Shown here: positions 1-6,221 of the stretch, one piece after another | How positions within the stretch are numbered: position 1 is the stretch's first letter | How the letters are laid out: each line of letters opens with the position of its first letter | DNA from: Actinomycetes bacterium | GTDB taxonomy: Bacteria > Actinomycetota > Acidimicrobiia > Acidimicrobiales > Microtrichaceae | Reading direction: 5' to 3' | Assembly: GCA_023392475.1 (NCBI GenBank) | Contig: JAEVZA010000137.1 | Location: forward strand, 1 to 6,297 | DNA length: 6,297 nucleotides | The notes under the pieces: model-generated | The model's database searches: none | The model's input: the letters and a program-made list of their open reading frames with translations, nothing else | What the model was told of the DNA's origin: nothing | Translations under genes and position numbers: made by a program

Positions 1-2040
1 CCCCCCGACCCGGGCGGCGGCATCCCGCCGCAGGCGGGTGGTCGGCCGAACCGCATCCCGATCAACGCCACCGTGCTCTCCGACGCGGACCGTGCCGCGG
101 TCGAGCACGTGATGGCGAGCGGCTGGATCGGGTCCGGCCCGGAGTGCACCGCGTTCGAGGACGAGCTGGCCGAGCACCTCGACGTGCCGCACGTCGTGGC
201 GGTGAGCTCGTGCACCGCCGGCATGGAGCTGCTGCTCGACCACCTCGGCACCGGCCCCGGCGACCGCGTCGGCGTCCCGGCGTGGACCCACCCCGCGACC
301 GCCCTCCCCGCGGCGCTGCGCGGCGCGACCGTCGTCCTGATCGACTGCGACGCGGACACGATGGCGATCGACGAGGGATCGCTGCGCCGGGCGATCGACA
401 CCGGCCTCGACGTCGTCATGCCGGTGCACTTCGCCGGCGTCCCGCTGCCGCGGTCGGTCCGGTCGGTGTGCGCGTCGGCGGGCGTCGCCGTGGTGGAGGA
501 CGCCGCGCACGCCTTCGGCGCGATCGGCGACGACGGCGCGGTGCGGGGGCTCGGCGTGCTGGGTGCCGTGTACTCGTTCCACGCCACGAAGAACCTGACC
601 TGCGGCGAGGGCGGCGCCGTGGCGACGTTCGACGACGAGCTCGCCGCCTTCCTCCGCGCCCACCGCGCCCACGGGCTCGACCGCGACGCGTGGCGCCGCG
701 AGACGGAGGGGCTGTGGGCGGCGGGCGACCTCCCGGCACCGGGCCGGAAGTCGAACCTCCCCGACGTCCTCGCGGCGCTGGGCCGTTCGCAGCTGACCTC
801 GTTCCCGGCCCGCCAGGCCCACCGACGTGCGCTCGTGGACCGGTACCGGCGACGCATCGACGAGGTCGGCGCGGTCGAGGTCGTGCCACGGGCCGCGCAC
901 CAGGGCAGCTCGGACCACCTCATGGTCGTCCGCCTGCCCGACGCGGACCTCCGGCCCGGCGTGGTGAGCCACCTCGCGGCCCGCGGGATCGCCACCGGCC
1001 TGCACTACACGCCGCTGCACCACCTCACGTGGTTCCGGGAGCACGCGGAGCTGGCCCCCGGTGGGCTGCCCGTGTGCGACGAGGCGGCGGGGAACCTGCT
1101 GACGCTCCCCCTCCACGGTCGCATGACGGTCGACGACGTCGACGACGTGTGCCACGCGCTCGCGGCGTCGCTGCGGTCCGGCCACGGCGGGGCGCCGGGA
1201 GCCGCCGGACGCGCCTCGGATCCGCGCCCACCCCGCTACATCGACGCGCTGCTCGACGACTTCGATCGTGAGGGCGTCGCCCGCTCCAACCACCTCGGGC
1301 ACTGGGACGAACCGGACGCCGTCCGCCCCGGCTCCTCCCTGGCCGCCGCCCAGGAGCGCATGGACGAGGTGCTGCTCGGCCTCGCCGGCGTCCGCGACGG
1401 CACCGACGTCCTGGACGTCGGCTCGGGCTTCGGCGGCACGGTCGCGGCGATCGACCGTCGCCACGACGGCGTCGCGGTGACCGGGCTGGACGTCGACGCG
1501 CGCCAGCTCGAGATCTGCCGCCGCCGCATCCCGGCCCGGGTGGGCAACGCCGTCCACTGGGTGCGGGGCGACGGGTCGCGGCTGCCCTTCGCGGACGGGT
1601 CGTTCGACCACCTGCTGTCGATCGAGGCGATGTGGCACTTCCCGTCGCGGGCGAGCTTCCTGCTCGAGGTGGCCCGCGTCCTGCGACCGGGCGGCACGGC
1701 GGCCGTCGTCGACCTCCTGATCACCCCCGACGCCGGCGAGCGGTTGGGCCTGGAGCGCACGGATCTCGAGGCCGTGCTGGAGACCGGCTTCTCGCCGTGG
1801 CCCGAGCCGCGATCGACGCTCGACGAGGTGCTGGCCGCGGCGGCCGACGCGGGGCTCGACACGACCGAGCTCGTCGACGCGACGCGCCAGACGCTGCCGA
1901 CCTACTCCGACCACCTCGACGCGGCGGCACGGCCCGGCGCCGCCGGGTTCAGCGCCAACGCCGGCGTCCGGCTGTTCGTCGAGATGCACCGGCAGGGGTG
2001 CCTCCAGGTCGTCTACCTCGCCGTGCGCAGGCCCGGGTGA
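1..2040 (+). CDS. DegT/DnrJ/EryC1/StrS aminotransferase fused to a SAM-dependent methyltransferase (5' partial)
   Basis: A bifunctional protein in one uninterrupted frame, open at the left edge of the window. The N-terminal part (about 1-1176) is a sugar aminotransferase of the DegT family, a PLP enzyme that usually aminates keto-sugar nucleotides. Visible landmarks are SSCTAGMEL, VVEDAAHAFGA (Asp at 499-501, expected to contact the PLP pyridine nitrogen) and SFHATKNLTCGEGGA (Schiff-base Lys at 589-591). KSNLPDVLAALGRSQL and GLHYTPLHH follow. After a Gly/Ala/Pro-rich linker (about 1177-1233), a class I methyltransferase begins at RYIDALLDDFD. It has the SAM-binding motif VLDVGSGFGG (1408-1437), GDGSRLPFADGSFD and VARVLRPGG. 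The first in-frame start after the linker is the ATG at 1360, already inside the methyltransferase, so this is a true fusion. The GTG at 73 is unlikely to be the start: RIPINATVLSDAD, the usual DegT N-terminal strand, lies upstream of it and no Shine-Dalgarno precedes it. Inferred role: amination then methylation of a sugar. The methyl acceptor is not determinable. Confidence 0.9.
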   Translation, partial: PPDPGGGIPPQAGGRPNRIPINATVLSDADRAAVEHVMASGWIGSGPECTAFEDELAEHLDVPHVVAVSSCTAGMELLLDHLGTGPGDRVGVPAWTHPATALPAALRGATVVLIDCDADTMAIDEGSLRRAIDTGLDVVMPVHFAGVPLPRSVRSVCASAGVAVVEDAAHAFGAIGDDGAVRGLGVLGAVYSFHATKNLTCGEGGAVATFDDELAAFLRAHRAHGLDRDAWRRETEGLWAAGDLPAPGRKSNLPDVLAALGRSQLTSFPARQAHRRALVDRYRRRIDEVGAVEVVPRAAHQGSSDHLMVVRLPDADLRPGVVSHLAARGIATGLHYTPLHHLTWFREHAELAPGGLPVCDEAAGNLLTLPLHGRMTVDDVDDVCHALAASLRSGHGGAPGAAGRASDPRPPRYIDALLDDFDREGVARSNHLGHWDEPDAVRPGSSLAAAQERMDEVLLGLAGVRDGTDVLDVGSGFGGTVAAIDRRHDGVAVTGLDVDARQLEICRRRIPARVGNAVHWVRGDGSRLPFADGSFDHLLSIEAMWHFPSRASFLLEVARVLRPGGTAAVVDLLITPDAGERLGLERTDLEAVLETGFSPWPEPRSTLDEVLAAAADAGLDTTELVDATRQTLPTYSDHLDAAARPGAAGFSANAGVRLFVEMHRQGCLQVVYLAVRRPG

Positions 2041-3050
2041 GCCTCACGCGGCGCACGGCCGAGGCGGTCGACGCCGGGCTCGACCAGCTCGTGCGGGACC
2101 AGTTGCCGAGCGGGGAGTTCGAGTCGCACGCGACGCCCCTCGGCGTCGAACCCGCGTGGGAGGCGGACTCGAGCGTGTTCGTGACCTCGCTGTGCGTCCT
2201 GGCCCTCGGCGCCGTCGAGGACGACCGGGTGGCGGCGATGTCCGCGCGCGCCCGCGACCTGATCCGGCGCGAGGCCGCGCCCGGCCCGCTGTGGCGCTTC
2301 TGGACCCACGACCACGACCGGCACCGCGAGATCCCGTGCGACGCCGACGACACCGCCTGCGCCACGATGGCGCTCGGCGGGGACGGCCCGGACGCCGGGC
2401 GTTCGCGCCGCCTGCTGCTCGCGAACCGCGACGCCGAGGGGCGGTTCCGCACGTGGTTCCTCCCGCGGGGCGCTGCGGCGTGGTCGCCGGGTCGGCTGCG
2501 CAACTCCCTCGGCGAGCTCCGCGACCGGTCGCGCCGCGCCGCCTTCTGGGAGATGACCGAGGCGGATCCCGACGACGTGGACGGCGTCGTGAACGCGAAC
2601 GTGCTCCGCCTCCTGGGTCCGGCGTCGCCGACGGCGGCCGTCGAGCTCGTGAGCGACGCGGTCCGGAGCGGGCGCGAGCGCGAGTGCGACTCGTGGCACC
2701 GGAACGAGCACAGCTGCTGGTGGTCCCTGGCCGACGGGCACCGCCGCGGCGTCCCGTACGCCGACGAGGTCGTGTCGACGGTGGTCGAGCGGATCCGGGA
2801 GCGGGCGGAGGTTCCCGCCCCCGACGAGACGCCCCTCGACGTGGGCCACGCGCTCGCCGCGCTGCGCGCGCTGCGCCCCGACGGCGACCCCGCGACGGGG
2901 CCGCTCGTCGAGCGGCTCCTCGCCGCCCAGCGCGACGACGGCTCGTGGGAGCGATCGATCTTCTTCTACGGGGGACCGAAGGAGGTGTTCGCGTGGGGCT
3001 CGTCCGCGTACACCACCGCCGTGGCGGTCGGCGCCCTCGACGGCGCCTGA
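2037..3050 (+). CDS. Short prenyltransferase/squalene-cyclase-like alpha/alpha-barrel protein with DxDD motif
   Basis: A 337-residue protein whose GTG start overlaps the previous stop by four bases (GTGA), which suggests translational coupling to the aminotransferase-methyltransferase. The Shine-Dalgarno is weak (AGG at 2029-2031), consistent with coupling. It resembles the terpene cyclase/protein prenyltransferase barrel. QW-like repeats lie at residues 22-28 (QLPSGEF), 130-137 (NRDAEGRF) and 298-304 (QRDDGSW). Barrel-type helices such as DVDGVVNANVLRLLG and AYTTAVAVGAL are also present. Residues 102-105 are DADD followed by TACATMAL, matching the DxDD general-acid motif of class II cyclases such as squalene-hopene cyclase and bacterial diterpene cyclases. 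Those enzymes have two or three domains and typically exceed 500 residues, so this is a single barrel at most. A Cys/His cluster (C217, H221, H225, C227) could bind metal. No signal peptide or membrane segment is seen, so it is probably cytoplasmic. The fold class is fairly secure; catalytic activity and substrate are unknown. Confidence 0.85.
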   Translation: MSLTRRTAEAVDAGLDQLVRDQLPSGEFESHATPLGVEPAWEADSSVFVTSLCVLALGAVEDDRVAAMSARARDLIRREAAPGPLWRFWTHDHDRHREIPCDADDTACATMALGGDGPDAGRSRRLLLANRDAEGRFRTWFLPRGAAAWSPGRLRNSLGELRDRSRRAAFWEMTEADPDDVDGVVNANVLRLLGPASPTAAVELVSDAVRSGRERECDSWHRNEHSCWWSLADGHRRGVPYADEVVSTVVERIRERAEVPAPDETPLDVGHALAALRALRPDGDPATGPLVERLLAAQRDDGSWERSIFFYGGPKEVFAWGSSAYTTAVAVGALDGA

Positions 3051-3052
3051 TC

Positions 3053-4588
3053 TCAGTCCCGGCGGCGCGAGGGCGCCGGGACCGGGACGCCGCCGGCCGG
3101 CTCCGGGCGTCGCAGCCGGGCGGCGATCCGGGTGCTGCCGAACCCGCCACCGGTCCCGCCCGACGCGACCAGCGCCACGTAGGTGGGTGCCAGGTGCGAC
3201 GCCGAGAACTCGACCACCCGTGCCTGGATCCCGCGCGCGGACGCCTCGGCCACGACGTCGGTCCGGTTGCCCAGCCGCTCGGCCAGGAACGGCAGGACGC
3301 GCCGGGAGGACGAGCCGACCAGGTGGGTCACGTCGACGCCCACGTAGTCCCCCGCGTCCACGATCGTGCCCGCGTCGTCGCAGCGCAGGATCGACGGCTC
3401 GTCCTCCGCGACGGGGGCGAGGGCGGCCAGCACCGCCGCCTCCGACGCGTCGGCGACCACCGCCTCGACCAGCCGCTGGTAGCCGCCGAGCCCGCCCGGC
3501 GCCCCGTCCGCGCTCCGTTCCGATCGGCGGCGGTCCTCCAGCGCCGCACGCAGGCGACCCACCTGCTCGCACCAGGCGTCCCGGTTGATGGTGAGTCGGC
3601 GGGCCACGGCGTGCTCGCGGGCCTCGAGCTCCGCGACGACGGTCGCGAGGTCGTCCGCCGGCAGGTGGTACAGGCTGTGGCGGGGCGGCTGGCGGACCGT
3701 GTTGACGTACACCTGGCACCCGCGCTCCTCGGCGAACTCCAGGAAGTCCGCGAACTCGTGCCAGTTCTCGACCATGAGGCAGTACGTCAGGCTGACCGAT
3801 CCCCCCGTCCGCTCCCGCGCCGCGAGGAAGTGCCCGAGGACCTCGAGGATCCGCTCGTGCGAGGCGCCGGCCCGGATCGACTCGACCGTGGCGGCGGTGG
3901 CGCCGTCGACCGAGATGCCGACCGACCAGGGCAGCGACTCGAGGAGCGCCTCGACGCGGCGGTTCCAGACCGTCCCGTTGGTCGTGAGGTTGACCTGTGT
4001 GGACGCCCCGACGGCGACCAGGCGCTCCCAGATGCGGTGGTTCACCTCGGCGAGCAGCGGCTCACCACCGAGGAACCGGGCCTGGGCGAGGTGGGGCAGG
4101 AACGGGTCGAGCTGCTCGAGGAAGTCGTCGTCGTACGGCGACCGGAGCGGCGGCAGGCCCTCCCGCCGGGCCCGGATCGCCGAGGAGAACTCGCCGCTGC
4201 ACATCACGCACTGGAGGTTGCACGTGTTGCTGAGGGCGAACTCCATGCGCCTCGGCCACGGACGTCCGGCGGGCACCGTGAACTCGTCGAAGCCGCGAGC
4301 GAGGGCGCCGTGGAGGTTGCCGCCGGCCACCTCCTCGGCGCAGCGGGAGCAGTAGGTGTCGAGGTCGTCACCCAGCACGGCGGTCCGCAGCGACTCGGCC
4401 ACCGCGCCGTCCCACATCTCCTGGAGCGGTCGGTCCCCGATCCAGCCCAGGGGGGTGGTCCTCGTGAAGGCGCACACGGACACCGTGCCGTGGACGTCGA
4501 AGGAGAGCCCGACGAAGGGCGCGTAGCAGGCGGCGCGGAACGGCTGGTGCTCGATCGATCGCGAGGCGTGGTAGCGCTCGAGGTCCAC
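3053..4588 (-). CDS. Radical SAM protein with N-terminal four-cysteine (twitch/SPASM-like) segment
   Basis: A 511-residue radical SAM enzyme, numbered from the preferred GTG start at 4588. The SAM-binding [4Fe-4S] motif is CNLQCVMC (C123, C127, C130), in the canonical CX3CX2C spacing. GGEPLL (174 onward), LTTNGT and ISVDGA follow, all typical of the radical SAM barrel. Upstream, C21, C39, C80 and C83, with CYAPFVGLSFDVHGTVSVC and an LGWIGD-type segment between, look like a single-auxiliary-cluster twitch/SPASM-like domain placed before the barrel. SPASM domains usually follow it. Residues of roughly 320-385 are Arg/Glu-rich. The last 115 or so contain a compact region that might be PAS-like, which is a weak inference. 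A longer start at GTG 4627 adds 13 residues but has no Shine-Dalgarno, whereas 4588 has a purine-rich one. The gene faces the barrel gene and ends two bases from it. No precursor peptide gene is visible nearby, so a RiPP role is unsupported. Substrate unknown. Confidence 0.88.
   Translation of the reverse strand: MDLERYHASRSIEHQPFRAACYAPFVGLSFDVHGTVSVCAFTRTTPLGWIGDRPLQEMWDGAVAESLRTAVLGDDLDTYCSRCAEEVAGGNLHGALARGFDEFTVPAGRPWPRRMEFALSNTCNLQCVMCSGEFSSAIRARREGLPPLRSPYDDDFLEQLDPFLPHLAQARFLGGEPLLAEVNHRIWERLVAVGASTQVNLTTNGTVWNRRVEALLESLPWSVGISVDGATAATVESIRAGASHERILEVLGHFLAARERTGGSVSLTYCLMVENWHEFADFLEFAEERGCQVYVNTVRQPPRHSLYHLPADDLATVVAELEAREHAVARRLTINRDAWCEQVGRLRAALEDRRRSERSADGAPGGLGGYQRLVEAVVADASEAAVLAALAPVAEDEPSILRCDDAGTIVDAGDYVGVDVTHLVGSSSRRVLPFLAERLGNRTDVVAEASARGIQARVVEFSASHLAPTYVALVASGGTGGGFGSTRIAARLRRPEPAGGVPVPAPSRRRD
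3056..3082. terminator. Hairpin at the convergent gene junction, candidate terminator
   Basis: GTCCCGGCG (3056-3064) pairs perfectly with CGCCGGGAC (3074-3082) across a 9-base loop. It starts six bases after the stop of the plus-strand barrel gene and covers the last codons of the opposing radical SAM gene. Only two bases separate the two stop codons, so any terminator must lie inside a gene, as this one does. No T-tract follows on either strand, so intrinsic termination is uncertain. In DNA this GC-rich such a stem could also arise from codon bias. Confidence 0.35.
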
Positions 4589-4592
4589 CCGG

Positions 4593-4600
4593 CTCCCCCT
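4593..4600 (-). promoter_or_regulatory. Ribosome binding site deciding the radical SAM start
   Basis: Read on the minus strand, AGGGGGAG ends four bases before the GTG at 4588; its five-G core ends six bases before it. The alternative GTG at 4627 is preceded by TCCTCGCCC, which is not a Shine-Dalgarno. This favours the shorter protein. Confidence 0.55.
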
Positions 4601-4632
4601 GCCGCCCCCGACGGCGTCGGGCGGCACGGGCG

Positions 4633-4638
4633 AGGATA
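4633..4638 (-). promoter_or_regulatory. Candidate -10 element for the radical SAM gene
   Basis: On the minus strand this reads TATCCT, close to the TANNNT consensus of housekeeping sigma factors. Transcription would start near 4626, giving a leader of about 38 bases before the GTG at 4588. A start at the GTG at 4627 would instead be essentially leaderless. No good -35 hexamer is seen at the expected spacing, so this rests on the -10 alone. Confidence 0.3.
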
Positions 4639-4709
4639 CGGCCGCGGATCGGGACCCGCCCGGCGACGACGGGCAGTTCCGCCCCCTGGGAGCGCGTCGG
4701 GGCCGCTGG

Positions 4710-4715
4710 TACCCT
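4710..4715 (+). promoter_or_regulatory. Candidate -10 element for the O-antigen ligase-like gene
   Basis: TACCCT in the context GGTACCCTGTCG fits an actinobacterial TANNNT -10 box. Transcription would begin near 4722, leaving a leader of about 20 bases that holds the ribosome binding site. The hexamer 17 bases upstream, TGGGAG, is a poor -35. It is one of very few A/T-containing hexamers of this form in the intergenic region. Confidence 0.4.
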
Positions 4716-4730
4716 GTCGCGGTCGGCGTC

Positions 4731-4737
4731 GAGGGGG
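4731..4737 (+). promoter_or_regulatory. Ribosome binding site for the O-antigen ligase-like gene
   Basis: GAGGGGG ends six bases before the GTG at 4744. It is the same five-G plus six-base spacing seen before the divergent radical SAM gene, which supports both GTG starts. Confidence 0.5.
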
Positions 4738-4743
4738 CGGAGC

Positions 4744-6210
4744 GTGGCGGTCACGCTGAACCGATCAGCAGTGGACGACGCCGGTCTCACGCGCAACGCG
4801 CCGCCGACGCCGCGCTGGGTGCTGATCCTCCTGGCGCTGGCCGCGCAGCTCGCCATCGCGCTCGTCTCGAAGAACGCGCCGGTCCTCGGCCTGGCCCACG
4901 CGATCGCCGTGATCGCCGTCGGCCTCTACGCCGTCGCCCGCCGGAACATCCTGCTGGTCACCTGCCTCATCGGCTACCTGGTGGGCTGCGAGGTGCTGTG
5001 GCGGCAGGTGCACACGCCGCTCTACTACCTGTTCGCGCCGTACGCCGTGATCCTGCTGTCGGCGTTCGCCGTGATCTCGGTGATCGGCCGCGTCGGGCGC
5101 GACGCGCGGCTCGCGCTGCTGTTCATCGCCGTGCTCCTCCCGAGCGTGATCACGACGTTGCGCACGGCCGGCGGGGAGTCGCGCGAGCTGATCGCGTTCG
5201 CGCTCAGCGGCCCGGCCGCGCTCGCGGCGTTCGTCGCGTTCATGTCGCAGATGTCGGCCACGCAGGAGGCCTACCGGCGCATCCTGTGGACGACCCTGAT
5301 CTCCGCCATCGGACCGCTCGCCATCGCCGCGTCCGACGTGTTCTCGGCCGTGGCCGAGCAGGGTGCGATCAAGTTCAGCGACCAGTCGAACTTCATCACC
5401 TCGGGCGGGTTCGGTCCCGTCCAGGTGTCGGCCGTGCTCGGCCTCGGCGTGCTCATCGCCCTGCTGCTGACGCTCATGGAGCCCGACCGCATCTGCCGCG
5501 GCATCGCCGTCGTCGTCGCGATCGCGTTCGCGGTCCAGAGCCTGCTCACGTTCTCGCGCGGCGGCATGTTCTCGGTGGCGATCGCCATCTCGGCGCTGGC
5601 CATCAGCCAGGCCAACAACCGGCGGGTGCGGCGGCGCGTGATCGCGATCGTCGTCGTCGCGCTGGCGCTCGGCTACTTCTTCGTCGTGCCGTTCCTCACG
5701 GACTTCACGGGCGGTGCGTTCGAGAAGCGCTTCTCCGACACGCAGTCCGCGCGCACCGAGCTCGCCGCCAACGACACCCAGATCTTCGAGAAGAACATCG
5801 TGTTCGGCGTCGGTCCGGGGATGATCAAGTACCAGCGCCTCGGCTTCGACGTGTGCAAGCTGCGCTCCGACAACTGCGCCCAGGAGGCGTCGTCGCACAC
5901 CGAGTTCACGCGGATGCTCGGCGAGCACGGCCTCGGGGGCGTCATGGCGATCGCGATCCTGCTCGTGCTCGCCTTCCGGGCCATCCGCGACGCGGGCCGG
6001 AACCGCGCGTACGCGGTCGCGTTCGTGGCGTGGGCGGTCGCCCAGATGTTCTACGCCAACATGCGCGTGGTCGCCGTGCCGTTCTCGTTCGGCATCGCCT
6101 TCCTCGCCGTCCGGGGGACCGGCCCGCCCGAGGACGAGGACGACGCCGCGGTCGGCGCGGCGGCGAGCGACCGGCCGGCGGGGCAGTTCCCGTCGCCGTC
6201 GCCGGCCTGA
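4744..6210 (+). CDS. O-antigen ligase/polymerase (Wzy/WaaL-type) family membrane protein
   Basis: A 488-residue polytopic inner-membrane protein with about 12-13 hydrophobic segments (approximately residues 25-42, 47-65, 69-85, 94-114, 122-139, 149-167, 180-197, 225-244, 252-268, 275-290, 299-318, then more after 397). Family landmarks are GGFGPVQVSAVLGLG (221-235), LTFSRGG (268-274), FGVGPG (354-359) and SSHTEFTRMLGEHGLGG with His385. These are the SRG, GxGPG and H-x-E elements of the Wzy_C/O-antigen ligase family. A large loop of about 75 residues between the eleventh and twelfth segments would face the exterior and holds the likely active-site His. C371 and C378 in that loop could form a disulfide. 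Members join lipid-linked glycans to each other or to an acceptor; in an LPS-lacking organism, polymerisation of a surface polysaccharide or transfer to another acceptor is more likely than LPS ligation. The C-terminal 35 or so residues are acidic then Pro/Ser-rich and probably disordered. The GTG start is supported by a purine-rich ribosome binding site. Confidence 0.9.
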   Translation: MAVTLNRSAVDDAGLTRNAPPTPRWVLILLALAAQLAIALVSKNAPVLGLAHAIAVIAVGLYAVARRNILLVTCLIGYLVGCEVLWRQVHTPLYYLFAPYAVILLSAFAVISVIGRVGRDARLALLFIAVLLPSVITTLRTAGGESRELIAFALSGPAALAAFVAFMSQMSATQEAYRRILWTTLISAIGPLAIAASDVFSAVAEQGAIKFSDQSNFITSGGFGPVQVSAVLGLGVLIALLLTLMEPDRICRGIAVVVAIAFAVQSLLTFSRGGMFSVAIAISALAISQANNRRVRRRVIAIVVVALALGYFFVVPFLTDFTGGAFEKRFSDTQSARTELAANDTQIFEKNIVFGVGPGMIKYQRLGFDVCKLRSDNCAQEASSHTEFTRMLGEHGLGGVMAIAILLVLAFRAIRDAGRNRAYAVAFVAWAVAQMFYANMRVVAVPFSFGIAFLAVRGTGPPEDEDDAAVGAAASDRPAGQFPSPSPA

Positions 6211-6221
6211 ACCGCACCGCG

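Noticed and set aside
14..31. 7-bp hairpin (GCGGCGG, four-base loop, CCGCCGC) near the left edge.
   Set aside because: It lies within the open frame of the aminotransferase fusion and has no T-tract. Short GC stems are common by chance at this composition.
73..75. GTG at 73 as the start of the aminotransferase fusion.
   Set aside because: The frame is open to the left edge, the upstream residues RIPINAT fit the usual DegT N-terminus, and no ribosome binding site precedes the GTG.
1129..1146. Tandem 9-base repeat GTCGACGAC twice.
   Set aside because: It encodes VDDVDD in the last helix of the aminotransferase domain and is explained by residue and codon bias; two copies only.
4589..4743. A small RiPP precursor gene next to the radical SAM gene.
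   Set aside because: The divergent intergenic region is only about 155 bases and shows no short frame with a start, ribosome binding site and plausible leader/core. Nothing suitable fits at the two-base convergent junction either.
2013..4759. Very long open frames on the opposite strand or in other frames across the barrel and radical SAM genes (minus 2013-3719, plus 2156-4759).
   Set aside because: Arg/Pro/Gly/Ala-rich low-complexity translations without recognisable motifs. They shadow real genes with family motifs in another frame, as expected in very GC-rich DNA.
4765..5928. 387-residue minus-strand open frame antisense to the O-antigen ligase-like gene.
   Set aside because: The translation is a biased Arg/Glu/Asp/His composition mirroring codons for hydrophobic residues. 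The plus strand encodes clear membrane segments and family motifs.
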